From Strigamia acuminata (lineage: Eukaryota > Arthropoda > Chilopoda > Geophilomorpha > Linotaeniidae), in the NCBI GenBank assembly GCA_949358305.1, contig OX442321.1:5481605-5545604 (forward strand): a stretch of 64,000 bases of DNA. The letters are read 5' to 3'. The notes under the pieces were generated by a model. The model saw nothing but the letters and a program-made list of their open reading frames with translations, did no database searches and was not told the origin of the DNA. How positions within the stretch are numbered: the stretch's first letter is position 1; every line of letters begins with the position of its first letter. Position numbers and translations under genes: made by a program. This document shows, one piece after another, positions 22,658-34,055 of the stretch.

Positions 22658-23630
22658 TGCTGCGATCCGGGTTATTATCGCACTTATTTCTAATAAATAA
22701 GCACGAAACCGCAGGTGAATGCTAAAATAGACTTACAATCAGCGGCCTTAAACTTGTCTAGGGTTAAGTTTATTAAGTAGGAAAATAAAGACACAATTTT
22801 TATGATAAAAATCACACAAATTCTTTATTAAGTTAAATACAATGAAATATAAAATATATTGACTAGTTGAAATAGGAAGAGCGACAAGTCGCGTAACAAT
22901 TTGAGCGGAAAACAATGGAAGGGCTTGCAACGACTGTTGCAAGCTACAAAGCGCTAAAATGGCGCTTAAACAACACACAGTTGTTAGGCGAAGGCAAAGG
23001 TCTTCGTTTGCTGAACTCACGAACGATGGTCGAAGACGATGGTTCTCGTGGGCTCCTTCTACGGCTCGTGCGACGGCTCGGCGGCGGTGGTTGACGGCTG
23101 TAGGCGTCCGACTCTCGTACGATGGCGGTGGCTGGCGTTCGCGCGGCAGCGACGGCGATGGTTCACGATCGTCGGGAAACTTCTTCTTCTCGATTGCTGG
23201 AATTAGCTACGGCTAATTCAAGCAGAATTGCTGGCTTTGTGCTTTGGGTGGCACAAAGATAGCAGGTGAAACTGAGTTACAACGGTCCTCTATCAATACG
23301 TATTGTCGGAGCAGATATCGCAGTGATGTTGAGGTTGTTGTTGTATTTTTCAGAGTCCCGATTTGAGCCAAGACGCGAGCCCAGCACGCTTCAATATTGC
23401 GCAGAAAACCTGCGCACTTAGCTCAAATGGGTGCAACTAGTGGTTATTACACCATATTGCACCATAACGGCTAATAACCGTTTTCACCCCGGACAACCTG
23501 GGGTGATATGTGCCTAGAGAGGATTTCTCCCCTCGGTCACATGATCTGACTTGGCGTGTGCCACAGTCAAATTAATTAGAAGACAATTAATTTTATCTTC
23601 TAAGTTGGTGAATATTTTGAGATCACCACA
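22658..23630 (-). mobile_element. 3' LTR of the Gypsy element (973 bp)
   Basis: In element orientation it begins TGTGGTGATC and ends GATCGCAGCA (TG...CA). It is the same length as 34056-35028, and I see no difference between them on reading. Small open frames inside are identical in both LTRs and are not genes. Confidence 0.95.
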
Positions 23631-23642
23631 CATCCCCCCATT
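23631..23642 (-). promoter_or_regulatory. Polypurine tract of the Gypsy element
   Basis: The minus strand reads aaatggggggatg immediately before the 3' LTR terminus TGTGG. A G-rich purine run touching the 3' LTR is the expected plus-strand DNA primer. Confidence 0.8.
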
Positions 23643-23682
23643 TAAGACGAATCTTACATGGAGAGAAAATGAACGAACCAAT

Positions 23683-26481
23683 TTATGATTCGTCCATGTT
23701 CTGAGTTCGCTCAGGCGTCAACGGGCGCATCATGTCCGTGGCGTCGTCCCTCGGATTTGACCGCTCGTTAACCGTACACAGGTCGCGACCTGCGTTTGGT
23801 CCGGAGACCATTCCAGGGTTGACATGAAGCCAAACCTGGATGATTCTTGCCGAGTTCGCTCGGTTGAAAAATCCCAGCGCCGCAAACTCTATCGGATCCT
23901 CTGGCGCTAATCGGGCTCTCAGGAGTCGATCATGGAGCACCGATGGTGGGCTTAACACCCGAATGTGGTCTTCGAGCCACATGAACACCTGCCTCGACAA
24001 CTTGTGGTTGTTGCTAAGCAGTGTTCGCGTATCCGGCGTCAAATAGAAGTGCGGATACAGGCGCATCAGGGTCTTGAAAGCCGACTCCTTCTTCAGCGGC
24101 TTGACCTTCGTCTCCGGCTTGGCTGGCGGCGGCGGCGGTGGACGTGAGTCTTCCGCCGTGGCATCGTCGAAATGGCTCGGCGAGCCCAAGAAAACCAACG
24201 CGGGTGCGGAGGTTGACGAGGGTGTGACGCCTCGTCCCTGCGCTCGACCAACTCCGGTGAGCTTACGGGGTTCGACTGCCCGTTGAACTCCGGCTGGAGT
24301 TTGAGAACTTCCGGCGTTCTCCGGCCAAAACGAACATCCAGCGCCCTCTTGGGCCGACTGGAAAACAGCTAGTGACGCAGCCGCTGTGGCGCTCGTAACT
24401 GGAAGCGGTGTTCTTCCGGCCATTTGCGCCGTGGCCTTCGCAAAGGACCACTCGGTTCGCAACCGAACGGCGGCCTCTTCTTCGGTCTCGCCGTTTGCTA
24501 CGACTTGCTTAATTAGCTCGGCTAAGATCGTAGGCGGGTCGAGCCGGAGGTGGTACCACAGCTCGACTTTCTTCTCCGACAGGCCCATCGGAGCGGTCCA
24601 AAGGTACGTAATGGCCGCTAACGCCTGTCCTGGCGAAGGAAGAACACCAGGGTACAACACCCTAGTCATCCCCGGAATTAGCTGACGCTGAAAATCCATC
24701 AGGCGGGGATCATCAATGGTATTGATGTCGGAGACTTCTAGCCTTTCAGCTAGTCTCTGCCAGTCCTTCTGCGACTCGGCGATCTGGGCGCGTTGGTATG
24801 CGTCCAGCTTTTGGAGCACTTCTTGCTGCGCTCTAATGGGTTGCTGCTCGTAGCAGGTCCATTGTGGGCTGAATGACTCACTAAAAAATGGCCGGAGTTG
24901 CAGGTTGCTAACTCCAGCCGGCAAGCGGGAAACATATCCATGTTCGGGCAAGCGGCTAGCGTGTCCAGGTACTGGCACGCTACAGTCGGGAGAGATATCA
25001 CCGACGACACGTCTTATGGCGTATGGAGTAGCCGGGTTGTCAACTTTGAACGTGGAGACGGTTCGGCTACTTCGGGCGGACTGGATTGTGGAGTCCGATT
25101 CGAAACTCAGCGAGGACGACGAGCCAAACGTCTCTGGTGTCCGTCCTCGTTGCGACTGCGGGCGTGATGGCTGCGCGTCAGTCGAATATGGGCGTGATCG
25201 CCTCTGACGTTCCTCTCGATCGCGGCTTGATTCGCGGAACATCGGTCGGACTGGAACCGGCGGAGGGAGTTGCCCCACCCTCAAATCCTCGTCTTGCGGC
25301 GGAGGATTGATGGCCGCTGGGGCCGGAATTTCATCTTCTTGATAAAAAGGGAGAGCGCAACGCGCTTGCTCCTCTGCCTCGTGTTCTCGAGCCAGTTGTC
25401 GATTTTCGTCGACGCGAAGCTGCACCGCGGCAGCTCGGAGTGCTTTGGACGGGAAAAATCCCGGAAAATCGTTAAAACACCCGGCGAGCGCCAACTGGTG
25501 GAGCTCGGTTTGTGTGACGGGAAGTTGTGGGTTCCCGTCACGAACGGATTTGCGATACCGTTTAACGACTTCGCGTTGTGTCGTTTTGAGGTTCTTCCTC
25601 AATTGGGTGAGAGCACCGTAATTAATTCCGGTACTCTTTAGCGCTCTTCTGCGCTCGTGACGCTCTCGTGGCGTCACTGGCCACTGGTTGTGCAGCAACT
25701 CTGCTGCAAGCGGTCCTGGGGGGCTCTCGTCGAGCGTCCACTCGATTTCGTCGACACCGTCCACGTGAAGGCGCTCGATGAATCGACCTCTTGCTCCGAA
25801 TCCTTGTAGAGCCGATCTGCTGAAGTCGTGGCGCAGCTTCCACCACGTGTTGTTCGCCGTCTTCAGTCTTCTGATTTTTTCGGGCAATGCCGCTCGAAAA
25901 ATCAGCGGGTGCTGGGTCGGCACATGATCGGGGAGCGCAAACGGCGTCTCTCGATCCCTCTCGATCTATATTTGAAAAAATAAATAAATAAATTAGTTTA
26001 TTTAAAAATAAACAAATAATTTCTTATTTGAAATATTTTTTTAAGCTTAGCGCTTGTGGCCGTGAGCCACTAAGGGATGTTGGTTGTCATGGCAACTCCC
26101 TTCGCACATGCTTGAAGCACGTGACTTTTATAGCCGCCATTTTTATTTTTTAGCGGCTTGTGTTTGAAGTCAGGAAAAGTGAAATTACTCAATTTTTCTG
26201 ACTTAAACACTTGGTAAAAATTTATTCTAATAATTTACCCGTTGTTGAAGCGTCAATTGAACGTCTTCATTTGCCCCTTCCATGGGCATTTCTCCGTCCG
26301 CCTGGAGTTGGATCGCTTCCTCGTCCATTCTCTTTCGTTTTCCGGTAATTTCGGAAATTCTTTCGTCTTGAAAGAGAAATAATACATAAATCTTATGTTT
26401 TATCAAATTTTTCATACAGAAAAATTACTTACGATCAGGTTGTCGAACTATTCGGGTCGTAACGTAGGCGATGCGATGCAT
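23683..26481 (-). CDS. Third ORF of the Gypsy element, spliced, about 819 residues, unknown function
   Basis: Three exons join in frame: 26481-26433 (ATG start, MHRIAYVTTRIVRQPD), 26366-26239 (ERISEITGKRKRMDEEA...) and 25965-23683. Donors are gtaagt (26432) and gtaaat (26238); acceptors are ttcaag and atatag. The last exon lacks a needed ATG, since its frame runs straight back to the acceptor. Exon 2 contains a KRKR cluster that could be a nuclear signal. The long exon is Arg/Pro/Ser-rich and hydrophilic, with a compact-looking C-terminal part (MRLYPHFYLTPDTRTLLSNN..., WLEDHIRVLSPPSVLHDR). I see no signal peptide, transmembrane segment or fusion peptide, so it does not look like an envelope despite its place after pol. 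A further 5' leader exon nearer the LTR is possible. No family is recognised. Confidence 0.72.
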
Positions 26482-26670
26482 ACACTCTCGAAACTTTTGA
26501 AAAAGTGACTAAGTTCGTTGATTGCAAACACGAACTTGGATTAGAGACGCTTTGTGACGTCACTAATTATAACGTATGATTAACGTTGTCATTCGAGTGG
26601 GTACTACGAATGACGTCACGAGATTGCTTTCTCGGATCTTTTGGGTAAACCCAAAAGGTGAAAGACAACA

Positions 26671-29600
26671 CTATGTCTTGGCTCGCGGAACGCGAGATCT
26701 CAAGTTGTACTTTGACTTTCGCGAAGTACAATCCAACTTGTTTAGATTGTCATCAGCATCGTCTCCAATGTCAGATGAGTTATATACTTCATTGTTTGAA
26801 ATTTTCTCTTTTTCTAAAAACATTTCCTTTTCTAGATTTTCATCAAGAGAAACATTTTCAAGTCGCTGGTTTATTTCATCGACTTCGTTATTTTTGAGTT
26901 TCGATTTTTTACTCGATTCCGTGTTTTCGACAGGAATTTTGGATAATTTAACATCATCCAAGGTATTAACAATATTTTTTGTTTTTTGACCCACTTCCTC
27001 CCCTTCCAGCCAAATTTCTTGGTTGAAAACGGGAAAGTACGGCATTAATTCAGTGCCGTGAACAGCTGGATAAATTTTATTATCGCTCAGCCGTCGAAGT
27101 TGAAAGGCGCCTCCTTGTAACCTTTTGATAATTACATAAGGCCCATTCCTTTTCGGTGAAATGCCTGCTGCTATTCCTTTAGCGGCATTTGAGAGAATAT
27201 GAGACTCTCGCCAGACTAAATCATTTTGTCTGAAGTTGTCGAATTTCTTATCTGATTTTTCAGCTTCGACACGGCGTCTCAAATCTAAGACGTGAGACAT
27301 CATATGCTGATACGTCTCTGCAATTATTGTTTCTAATTTCTGAACATATAAATGCGGATTTTTTGGATCAATGACCAAAATTCCTTCCGGAATTCTTGGA
27401 TCCCAAGGAATTCTTAATTCTCGGAAAAAATTTAAGAAAGCTGGAGAATAATCTCTGCCTCTTGTTACAGTTGTTCTTAAACTGAATGCAAATTCGCGTA
27501 GATACTCGTCCCATTGGTCGTGAATATCTAAATAAATCGAAACTAAATATTTAATATCTCGATTGGTTCTCTCCACAGGATTGCTTTGTGGATGATAAAT
27601 CGATGTCGGTGTTCGCGACATGTCGAATTTTTTGCAAAATTCTTTATAGACCTGTGATCGAAATTGTGGTCCATTATCACTTATGATTTGTCTCGGAAAT
27701 CCGAAAGTCATTGATAAGTGATAAATTGTGTTGGCAACTTTTATTGCCGTTGGATTACACATTGGAAATAATTCGGGCCAATGTGTAGCGACATCTACGA
27801 TGACGCAAATGTGGGTATTGTTTTTTCTGGTTCTTGGTTTGGGACCAGACAAATCCACACTGAGGCAGTCAAATGGTCCAAATGGTCCAATTTGAGCGCC
27901 TTCAATTTCGGTCTTTGATCTCGGCTTACATGCCTGACATCCTTGACAATGTTGAATAAAACGTGTAATATCACGTTTCATACCTTTCCAGGTATAAACT
28001 CTTCGAGTTCGGTACATTGTCCTCGCAATGCCTGGGTGGCCGGACAGTGGGTGTCCGTGCATCAACCAAATGATTTTATAAATCAATTTTCTTGGCACAA
28101 CAACTTTAAGTGCCCTACCATCCTCTCCTAATTCATCGGTAGAGGTAGGATGATAATGGAGTAACATATCTTCTTCAATGAGATAAGTACTTGCGTGTCT
28201 TTCAAAATTTCTTCTTTGAAGACGAGTTACTATGTAACTTGGATATTGCTTGTTTAACAAGTAATTGCGAATATGTTGGCAAAATTGGTCTGCTTTTTGC
28301 GCCGCAATAATGTCATCTCTCGTTGGAGGATCACATTCTAATTGCTTAGCAATTTTAGCTGCAAATGCTTTAATTAAAACATTTGTTGTTGGCAGCTCGA
28401 ATTTTTTAGCCATCATAGCTCTTAATTCGACGTCAGGGGTTCCTGACGGATCATGCATGTTAATACAAAAATTGATTAATGCTTGATCGTCTTCATTAAC
28501 TATTATCGACTTGGGTAATTCATTCAATTTTCCCATTTGCCAACTTCGGCAAGGAGATGGACAATATGATAATAAATCATCATTATCGCCATCGTCTTCT
28601 GGTTCGTCAGGTGCGCTGACAGGTGCACGAGACAATGCGTCTGCTATTACATTTAGCGGACCTTTGACGTACTGTATTTCGAACGAATACGCCATCAGCT
28701 CCATTTGCCAACGAGCTAATCTGCCCGACGGGTCAGATAACGACATCAACCACTTAAGTGCTTGGTGATCCGTTTGTACAGTGAATGTAGTGTACTCTAA
28801 GTATGGGCGAAATTTGCGTAATCCCCATACTACTGCGAGACATTCTAATTCTGTCACAGTATAATTCTTTTCAGCGGGTTGCAAGCTTCTGCTTGCATAC
28901 ACGCATGGCATTTCGACTTCTTGGCCATCCACAATTTTCTTTTGTGTAAGGGCTGCACCCAACCCTTGTTTACTGGCGTCAGTATGAACAATAAATGGCA
29001 TGTACAAGTCAGGCATCTTCATTGTTTCAGCATTCGTAAGCAGGTCTTTTATTGCGTCGAATGCTGCTTGATGATGCAGTTCCCAATCGAACTCCGCATC
29101 TTTCTTCAAGAGTGGCCTTAGTGGTTCTGCCACTGTGGCCAAATTCTTGATTAGGCGGTGAAAGAAATTCACCATGCCTAGAAATCTTTGTAATTCCTTA
29201 AGATTGGTAGGAGCAGGAAATTGCGTAATTGCAGCGACTTTTTTAGGGTCTACTGCAAGTCCTTCTACTCCTACTTTGTAGCCTAGAAAAATTAATTCCT
29301 TTCTACAGAGATGCGTCTTGCCAGGGTGCGCATGTAAATTAGCTTCTGCCAATTTTTTAAACACTATATCTAAATGTTTAATGTGTTCTTCGAACGATTT
29401 GGATACAACAATTATGTCATCCAAATATGCCCATGCAAATTTTCTGTAAACGTCACCCAAAACTTTTTCCATTAATTCTTGGAAGGTAGTTGGTGCGTTT
29501 ACTAATCCGAAAGGCATGACTAAAAACATTAGTCTTCCCATTGGGCTCCAGAAGGCAGTTTTTTCTCTGTCTTCAGGTCGCAATTCTATCTGCCAATATC

Positions 29601-30926
29601 CCTTGGTCAGATCTATAGTACTGACCCATTCGAATTCTCCGATTTCTCGCAGAATTTCCTCAATTGTTGGCATTTGAGGTGGGTTGTACTTAGTATGTGT
29701 ATTGATGGGGCGAAAATCAATGCACAAGCGTGGGTCGTTTCCTGGTCGCATGACTAGGACTGGCCGCATTCCGTAATCGCCTTCAGCTTTGACGACTACG
29801 CCTTTGTCAATCATGTCTTGACAAAGTTGTCTGATTATTTCCCTTTTTTGAGGGTTTATGCTCTTAAAGGGGACACGGATGGGTTTCTCCGTGTCAAGCT
29901 CAATTTTGTGCTTAACCAGGTGTGTTTTACCTGGATCTTTAGAAATAATCCTTTTATGTTTGGATAACATCTTTTCTAATAATTTGGATTGCTCCAAATT
30001 TAAGTTAGCTTCTTCGACTAACTTTTGGATGAAATTCTCTTCATCAATTTTGCCTTGAGTTACACTTGCAGCGTAAGCTTTTGCAAAGGTCATAAATGAG
30101 GAATCGGGTTCCTCTATTTTCTCCAAATAACGATCCAGCAACGCTTGTGGAATGTAGGGTAAATCTGCATCCATAGGTTGCGTGAAATTCCAAGACATCG
30201 TCTGTGGATTAGGTTGGATTTTTAATTTATTCATAAAATCGCAACCCAATAGTACCATTGGATACTTATTTGGTATTACGATGAACGGATGACGTAACGT
30301 GCCATGTGTCCATCGAAATGAAAGATGGATGGTTCCATCTGGAGTGACTTCTTCACTTGCCGTCGTAACTCTGACACCAGGTCCGATAGGTCGTAGATAT
30401 TTTTCTAGACCTAATTGATTAATAACTGAAGTGGCTAGGAAGCTTTTATTTGCTCCTGAGTCCAACATTCCGGTTATTACACCTTTTAACGTTTCTAACT
30501 TTAACGTTGGAAGGTCTTGGCTGTTTGGTATTCCAGCCACTTTGCACTCAAACTTGCGCAATTTATGATGAACGGTAATTGGAGGCTCCAAAGGCAATTC
30601 ATCTAATAACTCATTGGTATCAAGAGTTGTAGCTGCAAATAACTTAATGCATTCCTCAATTCCAGGTGTCTCTGGAACTGAGCTTGGTCTATCGTCTTTA
30701 ACTTCGACTTTATCTTGAATATTGGAAGTGTCTTCTTCAGTCGGGGTTTCGCCGACAATCTCCTTTTTTACATCAAGAGATCCATTTTCTTTTAGTTCAG
30801 TTTGACGAATTAATTCATCAATAGCTTCTCCAACATCTTCCATTATCTTCAGATTTTCATTCTCTGATTCCGATTTCGGAGGTGACGCAGCGTCCACTAG
30901 ACCTGATGGATCTGCGTCTACAAGTT
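26671..30926 (-). CDS. pol: Pol polyprotein of the Gypsy element (protease, RT, RNase H, integrase)
   Basis: The frame is entered by -1 shifting at 30924-30930 rather than from its own ATG; the first GTG is at 30897. Counting from 30897, the aspartic protease has the DSGA motif at about residue 146. Reverse transcriptase follows with LCIDFRPINTHT and the catalytic YLDDIIV. RNase H has FIVHTDASKQGLGAAL. Integrase has a His-His-Cys-Cys zinc domain (HPLSGHPGIARTMYR..., CQGCQAC) and the D,D-35-E core (LSVDLSGP, ISDNGPQFRS, HPQSNPVERTNRD). A C-terminal chromodomain is not evident; the tail is Glu/Lys/Ser-rich. The frame is complete, with no stops, ending near a KYNLRSRVPRAKT tail. These enzymes carry out polyprotein processing, cDNA synthesis and insertion. 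Confidence 0.96.
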
Positions 30927-33900
30927 TTTTCGAAACATGTCAGTTATGATCTTGACTGCTTTTTCAAACTCAGCTGTTGACACTGGTTTGTCCTTTTTAG
31001 AGGAAGGGCAGTCTTTTTGCCAATGCCCTAATTTTTTGCATAAATTGCATGGATCAGTGGCAGGCGATTTCTTTTTCGTTGCTGCTGGCGAGGCAGAACG
31101 AGAACGAGCGTCAGACCGGCGCTCTGGCGACACCGCGGGTGATTTTGAATTCCTTTCGGTATTCACCTTTGATGCGTCAAATGAAACATTTTTTGGTTTC
31201 ATTTTTGGCTTCCATTTGCCTGCAACGGGGTTATTTTTTGCTAACAGCGCCGCTGCTTTGGCTAATAAAGCCATCGTCTCGTCTCCTGTTTCCTCCTCCT
31301 CTTCAGCTTCTTCAGCTTCAGACGACGGAGTTTCAGCTCCAGTTATATTTGCGTGTAACTTAGGGACTGAATGAGGATTTTTGACGTCCTTTTTGGAAGA
31401 TTCTTTTTTCGAACTCTTCTCATCCACTTCGTCTAGAAAGTCTTCGTAACTAGGTGGCTGCAACAATTTCAAACCATTAAAGGTTTCATTGTTTTGCTCA
31501 GCGAGTCTTTTCTCTCGCTTTAAGTACGCTGACCTTTCGGCTTCTGTAAGATAAGCTTTGTACTTTTCGTCAATGCGCAATTGATTGACTTCCATGAATT
31601 CGTTTAACTCGGAGAATTTCCCCGGGTCGGGAGCGTCCGACATCATCAGAATATTTTTACTATATTCTGTGAGGCCAGCTCTAAACTGATCATCTGCTGT
31701 TGCATCAGTAACAGCATGTGGCATTCTGCCAAGCAGATTCTCTGCTCTTAGCATGTACGAATGTAAGCTTTCGCCTTTTCGTTGCTTAAGACATCTCCAG
31801 AGCGTTTTGATGTCTTCGCTCGATTCACCAAATTTAAACATAAATTGTTTAACGAAGTCATCCCACTTCGTGAAGTCTTTCCTGCGAAACCACTCCTTGA
31901 CACCGCCAACTAGTATTCTTGGTACTAGATGGGCCAATGCACCTTCACAGCTAAAACTGTGAACTTTGCCTAGTTCGAATATTTCCAGCAAGAGGTTTGA
32001 CCCTGCTTGCCAATTTCCATTATAGGCATGTGGGATAACTCGATCCCATCTAATGAACTTTTCATCTGTTGTTTGATGAATCCATTTATCAGAAGTAAAT
32101 TCACTTATTTTTTGCAAAATAATTTTATCCCTTCTGCTTTTTCGCTGTTGTTGAGCATTTTGCCTCAACAACTGGTCAATCTCATCTTTCGTGTAGAAAT
32201 CGGGTCTTTGAGTTCTACTACGTGTTCTGTGACGAGATCGCCCTCTCACACTGGGACGTGAGGAATCTGTATCTGACGCAGATTCATGATTCGGATTTGG
32301 CGGCGGATCAGGGTCCGGAGGATCGTCGCCATCTGGCGGACGACGGTCTCCATTTGGTGGTCCCCTTCCATTTCGATTGCCATTCGAATTGTGGTCACGT
32401 GAGTGGCCACCTCCATGTCCATCTGAACTGTCTCCACCTGGTGGGTCACCACCCGGCGGATTTCCACGGTATCTCGGCCCATCACGGATGTCGTTGTGAC
32501 AATCTCGTTTTGGTGAGCCTTCTCGCGGATTATCGTGTGACCGTCCACGATCGTGTGGTTTCTCACGTTCTTTATTCTTTTTCGCCAGCAATCCAATTAA
32601 TTGGTCACTATTGCTAAAGAATCTATCCGAATTTTGCGGAACTTTTGGGGAATGATATTCGGTCGGGTCTGGTTGTCGCTTTCTCTTTTTGCGACTGTGA
32701 TGACTATTACGGCTTCCACGACTACTGCGTGAGTCATCGCTGTCAGTCCAACTTGATTGTCGACTGACTTTTGGTTTAGCTGATGTTAAATCAATCAACT
32801 CAGGTGATTTGGAAGCACCTTTTTGCAAAACTGGGGCTGGCTTTGCAAAATTATCTTCGCCACAAACGTCTTGTACTTTTTGTACGACTACTGCAAAGTT
32901 TTCTTGTACCGTCAATAGATCTGCGCGAAGAATTTCGTTTTCACGAGCTTGCGCAGCTAAGTCGGCACGTAATAACTGCTCTGCAGTGCTTAGACTTTTG
33001 GCGGCTTGACCAGCATCAATTACAGACTGCTGTCGAGCGAGAAATACTTCGTTTTCTCGTTGTGCTAATCTCTTAGCTCTTGCTGCTTGTTCTGCAGCAT
33101 AATTCTCGTAATTTCGAGAAGTGGAGGGAATTACTTCCCTCGCTCGAACTGGGGCGGTTAGTTCGGCAGTCATTAAATTTGTGTTGGCTTCTCGCAAATT
33201 TGCGTTGGCCAATCTCAAATTTTCATTAGCAATTTCTAAATCTTTTTGGGCTTGATTTAGTTGCTCGAGCCTTTGTTGTTGCTCTTCGTCAGTAATTAGC
33301 CAGGAAGCTTTTTCCTGTTCTAATTGTAACAACTTAACATGGTCATTCGCACGTTGTTGTTTTAGTTCGGCATTTTGCTGATGCATTTCTGCACGCATTC
33401 GCTCGAACTCTGCTTGCAAGCTTGTTCTGACGATTTCAACGTCTTTTTGGCTTTGTTTGCGAACCATAGCTTTGTGGATTTGTTCCACAGTCATTTCGCT
33501 AGTGACTTTTACTCCCTCGAGCCTAGCTCGCTCACGGAGTGCGTCCATCATGGTAACACGCACGGGAGAATGAGAAACTTCCATATTGGAGTTCTCAGAA
33601 TCTTGTTGTGCTGCACCTTGAACCGGTGATGAATTCAGCGAGTGCTCCGCACTTGATGATTGAATTCGTAAATTCAAATCATCGTTTTGCGACTTGGAAC
33701 GGCCACTTCCAGTTGGATTGTTTAAGTCCAACTGGCCGCTTGGCGGGGATGGCTGTTGTCGCTCCAACGCTTGCGTGAATTCATTCACGATTAACTGTGC
33801 CGAGTTACAGTTAGCTGTTTGATCCATAGTTTCAAACAGTTCTTGTGACTCAGTCACTTCTTGATCCACGACTGGTAGATCGATGGCCACTCGTCTCTTC

Positions 33901-33941
33901 GCCGGTCTGCCTCTCGGTCTCTTTTCACTTGGAGTCGCCAT
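30918..33941 (-). CDS. gag: Gag polyprotein of the Gypsy element, about 1007 residues
   Basis: I chose ATG 33941 (MATPSEKRPRGRPAKRR), because the upstream in-frame extension lacks a better start. The N-terminus has an AT-hook-like GRPAKRR. Residues of roughly 150-370 are strongly heptad-like coiled coil rich in Gln/Glu/Leu. A Ser/Arg- and Gly/Asp/Pro-rich disordered region follows (RGNPPGGDPPGGDSSDGHGG). The capsid-like retrotransposon gag domain comes next (WDDFVKQFMFKFGESSEDIK, GESLHSYMLRAENLLGRMP). Near the C-terminus is a single CCHC zinc knuckle, CNLCKKLGHWQKDC. It ends MFRKNL and TAG. About 1000 residues is unusually long for a Gypsy gag; the extra length is the N-terminal coiled coil and disordered part. 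Confidence 0.93.
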   Translation of the reverse strand: MATPSEKRPRGRPAKRRVAIDLPVVDQEVTESQELFETMDQTANCNSAQLIVNEFTQALERQQPSPPSGQLDLNNPTGSGRSKSQNDDLNLRIQSSSAEHSLNSSPVQGAAQQDSENSNMEVSHSPVRVTMMDALRERARLEGVKVTSEMTVEQIHKAMVRKQSQKDVEIVRTSLQAEFERMRAEMHQQNAELKQQRANDHVKLLQLEQEKASWLITDEEQQQRLEQLNQAQKDLEIANENLRLANANLREANTNLMTAELTAPVRAREVIPSTSRNYENYAAEQAARAKRLAQRENEVFLARQQSVIDAGQAAKSLSTAEQLLRADLAAQARENEILRADLLTVQENFAVVVQKVQDVCGEDNFAKPAPVLQKGASKSPELIDLTSAKPKVSRQSSWTDSDDSRSSRGSRNSHHSRKKRKRQPDPTEYHSPKVPQNSDRFFSNSDQLIGLLAKKNKEREKPHDRGRSHDNPREGSPKRDCHNDIRDGPRYRGNPPGGDPPGGDSSDGHGGGHSRDHNSNGNRNGRGPPNGDRRPPDGDDPPDPDPPPNPNHESASDTDSSRPSVRGRSRHRTRSRTQRPDFYTKDEIDQLLRQNAQQQRKSRRDKIILQKISEFTSDKWIHQTTDEKFIRWDRVIPHAYNGNWQAGSNLLLEIFELGKVHSFSCEGALAHLVPRILVGGVKEWFRRKDFTKWDDFVKQFMFKFGESSEDIKTLWRCLKQRKGESLHSYMLRAENLLGRMPHAVTDATADDQFRAGLTEYSKNILMMSDAPDPGKFSELNEFMEVNQLRIDEKYKAYLTEAERSAYLKREKRLAEQNNETFNGLKLLQPPSYEDFLDEVDEKSSKKESSKKDVKNPHSVPKLHANITGAETPSSEAEEAEEEEETGDETMALLAKAAALLAKNNPVAGKWKPKMKPKNVSFDASKVNTERNSKSPAVSPERRSDARSRSASPAATKKKSPATDPCNLCKKLGHWQKDCPSSKKDKPVSTAEFEKAVKIITDMFRKNL
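30924..30930 (-). promoter_or_regulatory. -1 ribosomal frameshift slippery site A AAA AAC between gag and pol
   Basis: In the gag frame the message reads CGA AAA AAC TTG TAG, so the heptamer A AAA AAC is correctly phased as X XXY YYZ, two codons before the gag stop. A -1 slip moves reading into CTT GTA GAC, which is exactly the open pol frame. A AAA AAC is one of the classic slippery sites of retroelements. I did not find an obvious strong hairpin by eye downstream. Confidence 0.88.
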
Positions 33942-34035
33942 TTTTCGAATGAAGACAAAGAAAGGATAGAGAAGAAAGATAAGCAAGATAAAAATGGCGG
34001 GTAAATTTTAAACTATCAAAATTTATACAATGACT

Positions 34036-34053
34036 ATCCCGGACGGGCCCCCA
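34036..34053 (-). promoter_or_regulatory. Primer-binding site, tRNA-Pro-like
   Basis: Two bases after the 5' LTR the minus strand reads TGGGGGCCCGTCCGGGAT. This differs by one base from the well-known tRNA-Pro primer site TGGGGGCTCGTCCGGGAT, so proline tRNA is the likely primer. Confidence 0.8.
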
Positions 34054-34055
34054 CG

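Noticed and set aside
22748-23216. 90- and 85-residue ORFs, repeated exactly at 34146-34614
   Set aside because: They are inside the two LTRs; their identity reflects the LTRs, and no retroelement or host motif is present.
24386-25641. Several 60-123-residue ORFs opposite the third Gypsy ORF
   Set aside because: Antisense shadows in a GC-richer region with few stops.
23683-25965. Envelope gene in the third ORF position of the Gypsy element
   Set aside because: No signal peptide, transmembrane span, cleavage site or cysteine pattern expected of an envelope was visible.
27943-33629. Plus-strand ORFs of 60-145 residues between 26.6 and 33.6 kb
   Set aside because: They are antisense shadows of the intact gag and pol frames.
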